A stretch of DNA of 49,191 nt, from NCBI GenBank assembly GCA_964435235.1, contig CAYSXZ010000032.1, positions 1 through 49,191 on the forward strand, given 5' to 3'. Positions 23,987 to 30,809 of this stretch are shown here, piece after piece. The notes under the pieces were generated by a model. It was given only the letters and a program-made list of their open reading frames with translations. It did not search any database and was not told the origin of the DNA. The translations under genes were made by a program, and so were the position numbers. This stretch comes from JAVZJR01 sp964435235 (GTDB taxonomy: Archaea > Micrarchaeota > Micrarchaeia > Anstonellales > Bilamarchaeaceae). Numbering within the stretch: the first letter of the stretch is position 1; every line of letters starts with the position of its first letter.

Positions 23987-24697
23987 ATGTACGGAGTATC
24001 TCCGCAGGCTTATGATCGAGCCATAACTGTCTTTAGTCCGGATGGCAGGCTTTTTCAGGTAGAGTACGCAAAGGAAGCTGTTAAGAGAGGTGCAACTGCG
24101 ATTGCGATATGCGCAAGCGATGGAGTAATATTCGTTGCATTTAAATCCATTCATTCGAAGCTTGTTGTTCCGGAATCCCTGAAAAAGATATTCGAAATAG
24201 ATGACCATATAGCGGTAACGGCAAGCGGGCTTATTGCGGATGCCAGAAGACTAGTAGAAACTGCTCGAGTAGATGCACAGAGGCATAGAATAGTATATAA
24301 CGAAAGCGCATCTATCGAAACAATTGCTAGGAGTGTTTGCGACCTTATGCAGATATATACCCAGTATGGGGGGGCGAGGCCATTCGGTGTCTCTCTTCTT
24401 ATCGGAGGGTACGACAACGCACCAAGATTGTTTGAGGCGGAACCAAGCGGTGCTATGACAGCCTACAAAGCAGATTCGATTGGGGCGAGCAAAAAAGAAG
24501 TTGACGAAATTCTAGAGAAAAAATATAAGGAAAACATAACTATGGAAGAGGCGATAAAACTTGCAGTAGAAGCACTAAAGAGAACTCAAGAGGAAAAATT
24601 AAATCCAGAAAATGTGGAGATATCCGTAATACCAGCCGCAACAAAAAAGCACAAAGCACTTTCTGATAAAGAAGTTTCAAAATATATAAAAGACTAA
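23987..24697 (+). CDS. psmA: proteasome alpha subunit (20S core)
   Basis: 236-aa ring-forming alpha subunit that gates substrate entry. The family signature YDRAITVFSPDGRLFQVEYAKEA is present at the N-terminus, preceded by the short gating tail MYGVSPQA. GVSLLIGGYDNAPRLFEAEPSGAM lies mid-protein. It lacks the N-terminal Thr nucleophile of beta subunits. The start is ATG 23987 with a GAGGTGA Shine-Dalgarno sequence 8 nt upstream. The last four bases overlap the convergent UMP kinase gene. Confidence 0.96.
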   Translation: MYGVSPQAYDRAITVFSPDGRLFQVEYAKEAVKRGATAIAICASDGVIFVAFKSIHSKLVVPESLKKIFEIDDHIAVTASGLIADARRLVETARVDAQRHRIVYNESASIETIARSVCDLMQIYTQYGGARPFGVSLLIGGYDNAPRLFEAEPSGAMTAYKADSIGASKKEVDEILEKKYKENITMEEAIKLAVEALKRTQEEKLNPENVEISVIPAATKKHKALSDKEVSKYIKD

Positions 24698-25371
24698 CGG
24701 ACAACAGTTCCGCCGTGTTCCTTTCCTTCTATTGCATTTCTTATATCCTTGAAATTCTTGCAGGATACGAAATGAACCTCTATCTTTGAACGTGCAACAA
24801 GCTTGCATGCAAGCATGTCGAAGACAAAGTGCGTTCCAGCCATTCTTTTATCACTTTCTATAGCCAGCGCTATGAGCTGCTCGTGCGTAAGCCTTTTGAA
24901 TTTCTTTGCGTTTGGGTTTTTTCTCGGATCGCTATCGTATATTCCGTCAACATTGCTTATGTTCACGAGTCTTTTTGCACCTATCGCTTCCGCAAGTAAT
25001 GCAGAATCAGAATCTGTTGTGATTCCAGGTACAGTCCCTCCCATCACTACTATTCTTCGTCCGTTAAGTGCAGCTCGCGCTTCTTCAAACGTTTCTGGAA
25101 TGTATGGATAAGCCTCTTCTCCTAAAATAGCTGTAAGGAGATATGCATTCTGTCTTGTCGAGATTATTGCTATCGAATCAGCTTCATACTCGCTCCTGCC
25201 GAATTTTCTTAAAGCCTCCGCATACGCTCGCGCAGTGCTCCCCCCACCGGCAACTATTCCGAATTCGCCCTTGCTGGATCTCAGGAGCTCTCCAATTCCC
25301 TTAAGAAATTCTATATCTGGCTTTCCGTTCGGGTTAATCGAACTTCCACCTATCGAAAGAACAACGCGCAC
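24694..25371 (-). CDS. pyrH: UMP kinase, archaeal type
   Basis: 225-aa amino-acid-kinase-fold enzyme that phosphorylates UMP to UDP. It has VVLSIGGSSINPNGKPD at the N-terminus, GEFGIVAGGGSTARAYAEA, MGGTVPGITTDSDSALLAE and NVSNVDGIYDSDPRKNPNAK, in the order usual for archaeal UMP kinases. It starts with GTG at 25371, with GGTGAT about 5 nt upstream. It shares an AT-rich promoter region with the divergent translin gene. Confidence 0.93.
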   Translation of the reverse strand: MRVVLSIGGSSINPNGKPDIEFLKGIGELLRSSKGEFGIVAGGGSTARAYAEALRKFGRSEYEADSIAIISTRQNAYLLTAILGEEAYPYIPETFEEARAALNGRRIVVMGGTVPGITTDSDSALLAEAIGAKRLVNISNVDGIYDSDPRKNPNAKKFKRLTHEQLIALAIESDKRMAGTHFVFDMLACKLVARSKIEVHFVSCKNFKDIRNAIEGKEHGGTVVR

Positions 25372-25397
25372 ACTATCACCGAGAGAGTATTGAAAGA

Positions 25398-25410
25398 CAA
25401 GTTTAAAAAT
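25398..25410. promoter_or_regulatory. shared TATA-like element between pyrH and translin genes
   Basis: The sequence gtttaaaaatttg is nearly symmetrical. On the plus strand its centre is about 27 bp before the translin ATG (25431). On the minus strand it is about 33 bp before the pyrH GTG (25371). It is the only good TATA candidate in the 59-bp divergent gap. Confidence 0.45.
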
Positions 25411-25430
25411 TTGGACTTTGAGATCTTATC

Positions 25431-25982
25431 ATGAAAATCGAACTTGGAATAGATGAGATAGAGAAGAGACTCATGGAAAAAGAGCGTAGGATGGACCTTC
25501 TTCTCTCGAGGAGCAGGGAAATTATCCGAGAATGTTCGAATTGCATAAAGGCGATGCATGCTGGAAAAATAAAAGAAGCAAAGAAACATCTATCAGCGGC
25601 AGAAAGGTTGCTTGCCACCGTTAAGAAATATGAGAAAGAGTTTCAGACACAGATGAATCATATCTTACAGGAATATGCAGAAGCAAAGATCGTTCTTTCT
25701 GCCGTAGAGCATAACAGAATCCCCGCATTTAAGGAGATGGAAATAAGTGAAGTACCGTATCTGAATGGACTTCTAGATGCAATAGGAGAGTTAAAGAGGG
25801 AGATGTACGAAGCATTAAGACATAATGATAGAAAAAAAGCAGAGATGTTTTTTGGGCTGATGGAAGGTATATATGATGAAATTCTTCCGCTACGTTTCTC
25901 AAATGCAGTCCTTCCGGATTTTAGGAGGAAGCAGGACGCTGCACGAATTCAGATAGAACAGGCAAGGGGAGAACTACTCTGA
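25431..25982 (+). CDS. translin family protein
   Basis: 183-aa all-helical protein. The C-terminal half has the translin pattern: VPYLNGLLDAIGELKREMYEAL followed by LRFSNAVLPDFRRKQDAARIQ. Translin proteins form ring-like oligomers that bind RNA or ssDNA, and archaeal homologues have been linked to RNA processing. The N-terminal half is an extended helical region rich in Glu and Lys. The acylphosphatase gene starts 5 bp downstream, so the pair is co-transcribed. Confidence 0.88.
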   Translation: MKIELGIDEIEKRLMEKERRMDLLLSRSREIIRECSNCIKAMHAGKIKEAKKHLSAAERLLATVKKYEKEFQTQMNHILQEYAEAKIVLSAVEHNRIPAFKEMEISEVPYLNGLLDAIGELKREMYEALRHNDRKKAEMFFGLMEGIYDEILPLRFSNAVLPDFRRKQDAARIQIEQARGELL

Positions 25983-25987
25983 TAAGT

Positions 25988-26269
25988 ATGACTGCAAGAA
26001 TACATATCTTTGTTTATGGTATGGTTCATGGTGTTTTCTTCCGAGCGAATACAGTGGGCATTGCAAGAAAACTTAGATTAAAAGGATGGGTTAGAAACAG
26101 AAGAGACGGAAGTGTTGAAATAGTTGCTGAAGGAGATAAAGAAAAACTGATGGAACTCTTAGAATGGTGTAAAATAGGGCCGGAGGGTGCAATAGTAGAA
26201 AGGGTGGATCATAGATGGGAAAAACCTACGTTCGAACTTAAGGATTTCACGGCAAGCGAAACTGTTTAG
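25988..26269 (+). CDS. acyP: acylphosphatase
   Basis: 93-aa ferredoxin-fold enzyme that hydrolyses acyl phosphates. The phosphate-binding loop with catalytic Arg is YGMVHGVFFR, with His replacing the usual Gln of GxVQGVxFR. The catalytic Asn is in GWVRNRRDGSVEIVAEG. It follows the translin gene by 5 bp, and its stop overlaps the convergent unknown gene by 4 bp. Confidence 0.93.
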   Translation: MTARIHIFVYGMVHGVFFRANTVGIARKLRLKGWVRNRRDGSVEIVAEGDKEKLMELLEWCKIGPEGAIVERVDHRWEKPTFELKDFTASETV

Positions 26270-26664
26270 AGGTGTCTTTCTTTTTTTATCACACTTGTTC
26301 TTCTTCTCGGATCGGAGCGACCCCTTCCTATCTTAATCTTGCTTATTCGCTCAAGGACGTCTTCAAATTCCCCGATCTCCGCCTCCTCATCAAAACTTTT
26401 CCTTGCTTCGTCAGTAACATCAACGAGCCCGCCTTTTTGGAACCCTAGTGGTCGTCCTTCGATATCTGTATTCGAAAGGACTGCGTAGACCAAAGCGGCT
26501 ACCTTTCCTGAGGTTCCCTTTGGCAGTATAAGCGTCTCTCCTTTTGCTGCCTCTACATGCTTCCAAGCAATGGAAATTGCCCTTCTTGCTTCCTCTATCT
26601 CGGCTTCGCTAAAGCCTTTTTTTCTCATCCACTCTATTGCGTCCTCATTAAAGTAGATATCCAT
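26266..26664 (-). CDS. unrecognised 132-aa protein
   Basis: Starts MDIYFNEDAIEWMRKKGFSE, then helical and charged segments, a central GETLILPKGTSGKVAALVYAVLSN and a basic C-terminus (GRGRSDPRRRTSVIKKERHL) that could contact nucleic acid. ATG 26664 is preferred over ATG 26682 because it lies about 26 bp after a TATA palindrome, fitting a leaderless mRNA. I do not recognise the family. It is divergent from the small gene pair leading to pus10. Confidence 0.65.
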   Translation of the reverse strand: MDIYFNEDAIEWMRKKGFSEAEIEEARRAISIAWKHVEAAKGETLILPKGTSGKVAALVYAVLSNTDIEGRPLGFQKGGLVDVTDEARKSFDEEAEIGEFEDVLERISKIKIGRGRSDPRRRTSVIKKERHL

Positions 26665-26686
26665 GATATGAATTTGGTGCAAAGTG

Positions 26687-26694
26687 TTTATAAA
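26687..26694. promoter_or_regulatory. palindromic TATA box shared by divergent genes
   Basis: TTTATAAA is a perfect palindrome. Its centre is 26 bp from the minus-strand ATG at 26664 and 31 bp from the plus-strand ATG at 26722. One box can therefore serve both directions of this 57-bp divergent gap. Confidence 0.55.
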
Positions 26695-26721
26695 ATATTC
26701 TTGAGAGAAGACTATGGTGAA

Positions 26722-27033
26722 ATGATGGTAACCGAAAGTGTATTGAAAAAGCCTGAAGAGGATAGAAGGAAGAAATTCAATGAGTGGCTTAATGGCATAA
26801 TGGCTTTGGTTCAGAAAGGAAAGAAATTTGATACAAAGTACATCGCAGAACTCGAGAAGTTGGCTAAGGAAAAAACCAAAGGAAAAGGAACGGTGCCAAC
26901 TAAGACGATAGAAGAAAAAATAACAAAAACTACACCAAGCGAAAAGGCGATAACATTAGCTATGGAGCTGGCTTATATGCTTGATACAAATGATACAAAA
27001 AAACTGGATTTTAAAAAATGGGTAAAGAGGTGA
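26722..27033 (+). CDS. unrecognised 103-aa helical protein
   Basis: Begins MMVTESVLKKPEEDRRKKFN, then a Lys/Glu-rich helical stretch, a linker (GKGTVPTKTIEEKITK) and a final helix pair ending KKLDFKKWVKR. Start ATG 26722 follows GGTGA directly; the frame upstream is antisense to the divergent gene. No family recognised. It is the first gene of a three-gene unit ending in pus10, with the next start 6 bp after its stop. Confidence 0.65.
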   Translation: MMVTESVLKKPEEDRRKKFNEWLNGIMALVQKGKKFDTKYIAELEKLAKEKTKGKGTVPTKTIEEKITKTTPSEKAITLAMELAYMLDTNDTKKLDFKKWVKR

Positions 27034-27038
27034 GGGTA

Positions 27039-27380
27039 ATGCTAGATTATCTCACAGATGAAATAAAACTTAAGATAATAGATAGATGGAAATTAATGAG
27101 CGAGACGGACAAGGCGCATTTTATAAACCAAGTTGCGCTTGCCTTAAGCGTATGGGGAAGCGATGAAAAGGGAAGAGAACTTGTTGTAGAGGTTCTGAAG
27201 TACATGGGGGAGAACGGTACTACTACTCTGGCAGATTTTGGAATTTATGCAGAGAAATTGCTTACATCAAAATCAGCAGCCGGAAGGATTGAGAAGGTAA
27301 AAAGGGCGTGTTTGATTCTCGAAGGATATAGGATTAAAAATTCCCTTCCTTCCGAGCCGCATAAGGAGCTACAGATTTAG
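27039..27380 (+). CDS. unrecognised 113-aa helical protein
   Basis: Starts MLDYLTDEIKLKIIDRWKLM. The whole protein is predicted helical, with ALALSVWGSDEKGRELVVEV in the middle and RIEKVKRACLILEGYRIKN near the end. ATG 27039 is chosen because GAGGTGAGG precedes it; an ATG at 27018 is in frame but overlaps the previous gene. No family recognised. Its position between the 103-aa gene and pus10 (9 bp gap) suggests co-expression with the pseudouridine synthase. Confidence 0.68.
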   Translation: MLDYLTDEIKLKIIDRWKLMSETDKAHFINQVALALSVWGSDEKGRELVVEVLKYMGENGTTTLADFGIYAEKLLTSKSAAGRIEKVKRACLILEGYRIKNSLPSEPHKELQI

Positions 27381-27389
27381 AGGAGAAAG

Positions 27390-28487
27390 ATGGTCACCCT
27401 ATGCAAATTTTGCAATGCCGCTAATGGGAATATTTTTTCAGAAGGGAATTGCTTCATCTGCGAAAATAAGATGGATAGATTTGAATCGCTAGTTGAAAGG
27501 GCAGCAGATGAACTAAATAATTATTCGACATTCAGTATTTCTACAGTTGTTCCAAAAAAATGGCTTATAAGAGAAGAATTTATTTGGGATTTTGCTATCG
27601 AAAGAAGCGAGAGCATAAAAACCCGTGCAAATCGTGTAGGAAATCGCATCATTGCTCAAAGAACAACGGCAAAGCCATGTGTAGATGGAGATGCAAGAAT
27701 AACATTTGATGCTGAAAAGGAAGAATTTTCAATCGAACCGAACGAGCTCTTTATCTTTGGAAGATACTGCAAGCTTGTCCGTGGAATATCGCAGTCTAGA
27801 TGGATATGCACAAAATGTAGCGGGAAGGGCTGCGAGAGATGCGGTGGTAAAGGCAAGATGTATGAATCCGTAGAGGAGAAGATAGGAGAGATTATGAAGA
27901 AAGAGTGCGAGGCATCGGATTATGCATTGCACGCGTCTGGAAGGGAAGATATAGATGTTATAAATACAGCAGGAAGGCCATTTGTCATGGAACTTAAGCA
28001 CGCTAGAAACAGGAAACCTGACTTGAATAGGATTGCAGAAGAGATAAACGAAAAAAAAGAGGTATTTGTGAGTGATTTGAAGATTGTAAAACGCGGAGCA
28101 GTAGAACTGGTTGCTTCCTCGCATTTTGATAAAGAGTACGAAGTAGATGTAGAATTTGAAAGAACATTAAATGAGGAAGAAATCGAAAAAATACTCTCGC
28201 TTCGCGGAACAACAATAGAACAACTAACCCCTAAGCGTGTTGCTCATAGGAGAGCAAAGATAGATAGAAGAAGAAAAATATTGGATATTAAATTTGTATC
28301 AAAAAATGAAAATAAGGCCATCTTTTTAATAAGGACTGAGGCAGGTACTTACATCAAAGAGCTTATCACAGGAGATGACGGAAGAACAAGGCCGAGTTTT
28401 TCTTCTATTCTAAAAATGAAGGTTAATTGCACCGGTTTAAGGGTTGTTAAGATAGAAGACGAATTTTTAAAGGAATTCTTAGGTTGA
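27390..28487 (+). CDS. pus10: tRNA pseudouridine synthase Pus10
   Basis: Pus10 makes pseudouridine 54 and 55 in the T-loop of archaeal tRNAs. The 365-aa protein begins with a zinc-binding part (C5-x2-C8 and C21-x2-C24) inside the THUMP-containing N-terminal region. It has a second Cys cluster (CTKCSGKGCERC) and the catalytic motif GREDIDV at 184-190 (Asp187), followed by GRPFVMEL. AGTYIKELITGDDGRTRPS near the C-terminus is also typical. The start follows GAGGAG. The stop codon abuts the 3' end of the convergent tRNA-Ala gene with no gap. Confidence 0.95.
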   Translation: MVTLCKFCNAANGNIFSEGNCFICENKMDRFESLVERAADELNNYSTFSISTVVPKKWLIREEFIWDFAIERSESIKTRANRVGNRIIAQRTTAKPCVDGDARITFDAEKEEFSIEPNELFIFGRYCKLVRGISQSRWICTKCSGKGCERCGGKGKMYESVEEKIGEIMKKECEASDYALHASGREDIDVINTAGRPFVMELKHARNRKPDLNRIAEEINEKKEVFVSDLKIVKRGAVELVASSHFDKEYEVDVEFERTLNEEEIEKILSLRGTTIEQLTPKRVAHRRAKIDRRRKILDIKFVSKNENKAIFLIRTEAGTYIKELITGDDGRTRPSFSSILKMKVNCTGLRVVKIEDEFLKEFLG

Positions 28488-28559
28488 TGGACTCGCTGGG
28501 ATTTGAACCCAGAGTCTCTGCCTTGCGAAGGCAGCGTCTTACCGTTCGACTACGAGCCC
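28488..28559 (-). tRNA. tRNA-Ala (anticodon CGC)
   Basis: 72 nt. Acceptor GGGCTCG pairs with CGAGTCC, including the G3-T70 wobble that is the identity element of tRNA-Ala, with discriminator A73. The anticodon stem is CTGCC/GGCAG with loop TTCGCAA, giving anticodon CGC. The T-arm is CTGGG TTCAAAT CCCAG. CCA is not encoded. It lies tail to tail with pus10. Confidence 0.95.
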
Positions 28560-28619
28560 TGCCAAAAGATGTATTTTTATATTTATATTTGAGAAGTTTT
28601 ATAACAGATGTGTGTTATT

Positions 28620-29873
28620 ATGAAACAACTATCATTGGTATTGTTTTTGGTTCTACTCGCACAGTTCGTTTCAGCAGCTGAGATAGATTGCAGAGGATAT
28701 ACGGACTCCTTTGACGTGCGTGTTCTCGATGCAAAACTTAGGCCTGTAGAGGGAGCGTTGGTAACGGTGATGTTCGACAGAGGCGCGAGTTTTGGCGAGC
28801 AGTATTTTGTAACAGAGCCTCTCCCAACAAACGCTGATGGCATTAGGCATTTTTCTATTGCAAATCAAGGAACAGAAACAAGAAAGATAGACTGCAGAAT
28901 ATGGATAAACGCAACGCTTGGTAAGGCAAAGGCCACGAAGACAGTAATAGCAAATTCACATGGCCAATTTATCGACCTAAATCTCAACGTATATCTTTTG
29001 GATATGATAGTTGATGACCAGAATGGAAAACCTATAGAAAATGCAACCGTAACTGTTAACGGAATAAGCAAGCTTACCGGAAAGGATGGAAGGGCGAGGT
29101 TTTATACACCACCAGGACTCATAGATTACGTTGCATCGTACTACCGGGGAAAGGAGAGCGGGAAGATATACATAAGAAATGATACAAATTATGAAATAGT
29201 GCTGCGCAGACATTCTGTAAGCATAGACTCTGTGGATGATGAAGGTAAACCTGTTGAAGCTACCATCTTTATATTCAATGAGAGTTTTCCTATGACGAAC
29301 GGTCATTACGAGACAGAGGTTTTTGGAGATACGATTGAAGGGACCGTAAGCTATGCGGGGTTTGAAAAAACAATTGTGATGGATCTAGATAGGAGGAATA
29401 CATCTGTTGTTGTATTCGACCTCCGTCCGCCTTCGATAAAGAGTACAGAGATAACAGTGATAGGAAAACGACCGCGCATGACTATAAGGGTAGCTGACGA
29501 TGGTAAATATGCAAGTGGTGTGAATGTTTCTGGCACTAAAGTGATCTACCGCATCCTTCCGTTGGAGGTTGGTTCTGGTTGGAGCAGTGCTACGACATTT
29601 GCTACTAGTCTAGACACCTTTGTCAGCGATTTTCCAGAATTAGAAAGCGATAAGACTATAGAGTTTAGAATAGAAATTCGAGACAATGAAGGAAATACGG
29701 CAGTCCGTGAGGGAAGGTTTGTTGTGCCAGAGAGCAATGTGGAGATAACACAAGATCAGACCCAAACTGATAAAAATTCACAAATTCTTTACATCGCAAT
29801 TGTAGTAATAATTATAATTGTTGCGGTTTATATTGTGAAACATGCATTAGGAGTAGGAAAAAATGAGAGGTAA
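28620..29873 (+). CDS. secreted, membrane-anchored Ig-like/carboxypeptidase-regulatory-like repeat protein
   Basis: 417 aa. Signal peptide MKQLSLVLFLVLLAQFVSA with cleavage expected before AEIDC. Several beta-sandwich modules follow, with typical turns such as DAKLRPVEGALVTV, DQNGKPIENATVTVNG and DDEGKPVEATIFIF, then a more Ig-like module with REGRFVVPES. A C-terminal transmembrane helix (ILYIAIVVIIIIVAVYIV) is followed by a short basic tail. The protein would be displayed outside the cell, with a role in adhesion or envelope structure (inference). ATG 28620 is chosen because it opens the signal peptide. Confidence 0.82.
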   Translation: MKQLSLVLFLVLLAQFVSAAEIDCRGYTDSFDVRVLDAKLRPVEGALVTVMFDRGASFGEQYFVTEPLPTNADGIRHFSIANQGTETRKIDCRIWINATLGKAKATKTVIANSHGQFIDLNLNVYLLDMIVDDQNGKPIENATVTVNGISKLTGKDGRARFYTPPGLIDYVASYYRGKESGKIYIRNDTNYEIVLRRHSVSIDSVDDEGKPVEATIFIFNESFPMTNGHYETEVFGDTIEGTVSYAGFEKTIVMDLDRRNTSVVVFDLRPPSIKSTEITVIGKRPRMTIRVADDGKYASGVNVSGTKVIYRILPLEVGSGWSSATTFATSLDTFVSDFPELESDKTIEFRIEIRDNEGNTAVREGRFVVPESNVEITQDQTQTDKNSQILYIAIVVIIIIVAVYIVKHALGVGKNER

Positions 29874-29885
29874 AGAACAAAGCAA

Positions 29886-29968
29886 ACATTTAAAAAATAT
29901 ATGTTACATATTAAAACACAGAAATTCATAAAGTATAAACAAAATATGATAAAATATGAATTATGAAT
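29886..29968 (+). promoter_or_regulatory. AT-rich regulatory region with tandem AAAATATGAW repeats
   Basis: Upstream of the triple-HTH gene is a strongly AT-rich stretch. It has TATA-like acatttaaaaaat near 29886 and cataaagtataaac near 29927. AAAATATGAT (29941-29950) and AAAATATGAA (29951-29960) are two tandem 10-bp copies, followed by TTATGAAT. Helically phased repeats in front of a DNA-binding protein gene could be an autoregulatory operator (inference). Confidence 0.4.
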
Positions 29969-29980
29969 AGGTGATTGAAG

Positions 29981-30718
29981 ATGCCTCGTGGAAGAAAGAT
30001 TGTTATAGAAACGGAGATAAACGATGATGTGGTAGAAAAGTATAGGTCAATTGACCTCAACAAGATAATGAAGGAAAGGGCAGAGGTAGAAACCAGCCTT
30101 TCTGGCTCGTTAGCAACTGTTTTTAAAGCTGCCCAGGATCTCTATAAGCAAGGTCTTAATGAAGAGGCATTGAAAGATTCGCATAACTTATATTCTGTAA
30201 AATCAGCTTACGACTATCTTAGAAGTAAAGGGGTCGTTATCTCATTTAGAGCATTTGGTGGAAGAATAGAAAGAGGTACGGTCCCTTATGTAAAGGTCGG
30301 AAGAAAAAGATTTATACCACAATCTATTCTGGATGACATAGCGAATATAAAAGAAGAGTTTTACACTGTAAAAGAAGCGTATCAGCAGTACAAAAAGGCA
30401 AATCCAAAAATAAACTTTAGGGCATTTATAGGGAGAATTGAAAAAGGATCTGTTCCATCGGTAAAATTTGGCACGAGAAGGCTTGTTCCACGTGATGCAG
30501 TGGAGGCACTTACTCATGTTAGTAATAACTACTATACAGTAAGCGCAGCGATAAAGGAACTTCACAAGAATGGTATAAAGATAAGGAGAAATGCATTTGA
30601 AAGAAGATTGGATAGGGGAAGAATACCACACGAAAAGATAGGCGGAAGGAGGTTTATCCACCACAAGGTTCTTTCAGAACTTATCGACAAAGAACTCGCA
30701 CTTAGAAAGGCCGCCTAA
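29981..30718 (+). CDS. protein with three tandem excisionase/MerR-like HTH domains
   Basis: 245 aa. After a basic start (MPRGRKIVIETEINDD) and a helical linker come three homologous units of about 55-60 residues. They begin LYSVKSAYDYLRSKG, FYTVKEAYQQYKKAN and YYTVSAAIKELHKNG, and each ends with a wing such as ERGTVPYVKVGRKRFIP, EKGSVPSVKFGTRRLVP or DRGRIPHEKIGGRRFIH. This is the pattern of the MerR/excisionase winged-HTH fold. Three copies in one chain would allow reading of a long or repeated DNA site. ATG 29981 follows AGGTGATT. No integrase is adjacent. Confidence 0.75.
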   Translation: MPRGRKIVIETEINDDVVEKYRSIDLNKIMKERAEVETSLSGSLATVFKAAQDLYKQGLNEEALKDSHNLYSVKSAYDYLRSKGVVISFRAFGGRIERGTVPYVKVGRKRFIPQSILDDIANIKEEFYTVKEAYQQYKKANPKINFRAFIGRIEKGSVPSVKFGTRRLVPRDAVEALTHVSNNYYTVSAAIKELHKNGIKIRRNAFERRLDRGRIPHEKIGGRRFIHHKVLSELIDKELALRKAA

Positions 30719-30776
30719 GAGCCATTTCTACCTTTTTCTTTTCCTAGTTAATTATCCTAATTTTACATTTTTAGAA

Positions 30777-30789
30777 ACATTTAAAAAAT
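30777..30789 (+). promoter_or_regulatory. TATA-like box of the solenoid protein gene
   Basis: The sequence acatttaaaaaat is centred about 27 bp upstream of ATG 30810 and no Shine-Dalgarno sequence is seen, suggesting a leaderless transcript. Confidence 0.45.
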
Positions 30790-30809
30790 TAAGCTGAGTA
30801 ATATAATAC

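Noticed and set aside
28484..28681. 65-aa open frame after pus10
   Set aside because: It is the antisense of tRNA-Ala plus the start region of the secreted protein gene; no coding features.
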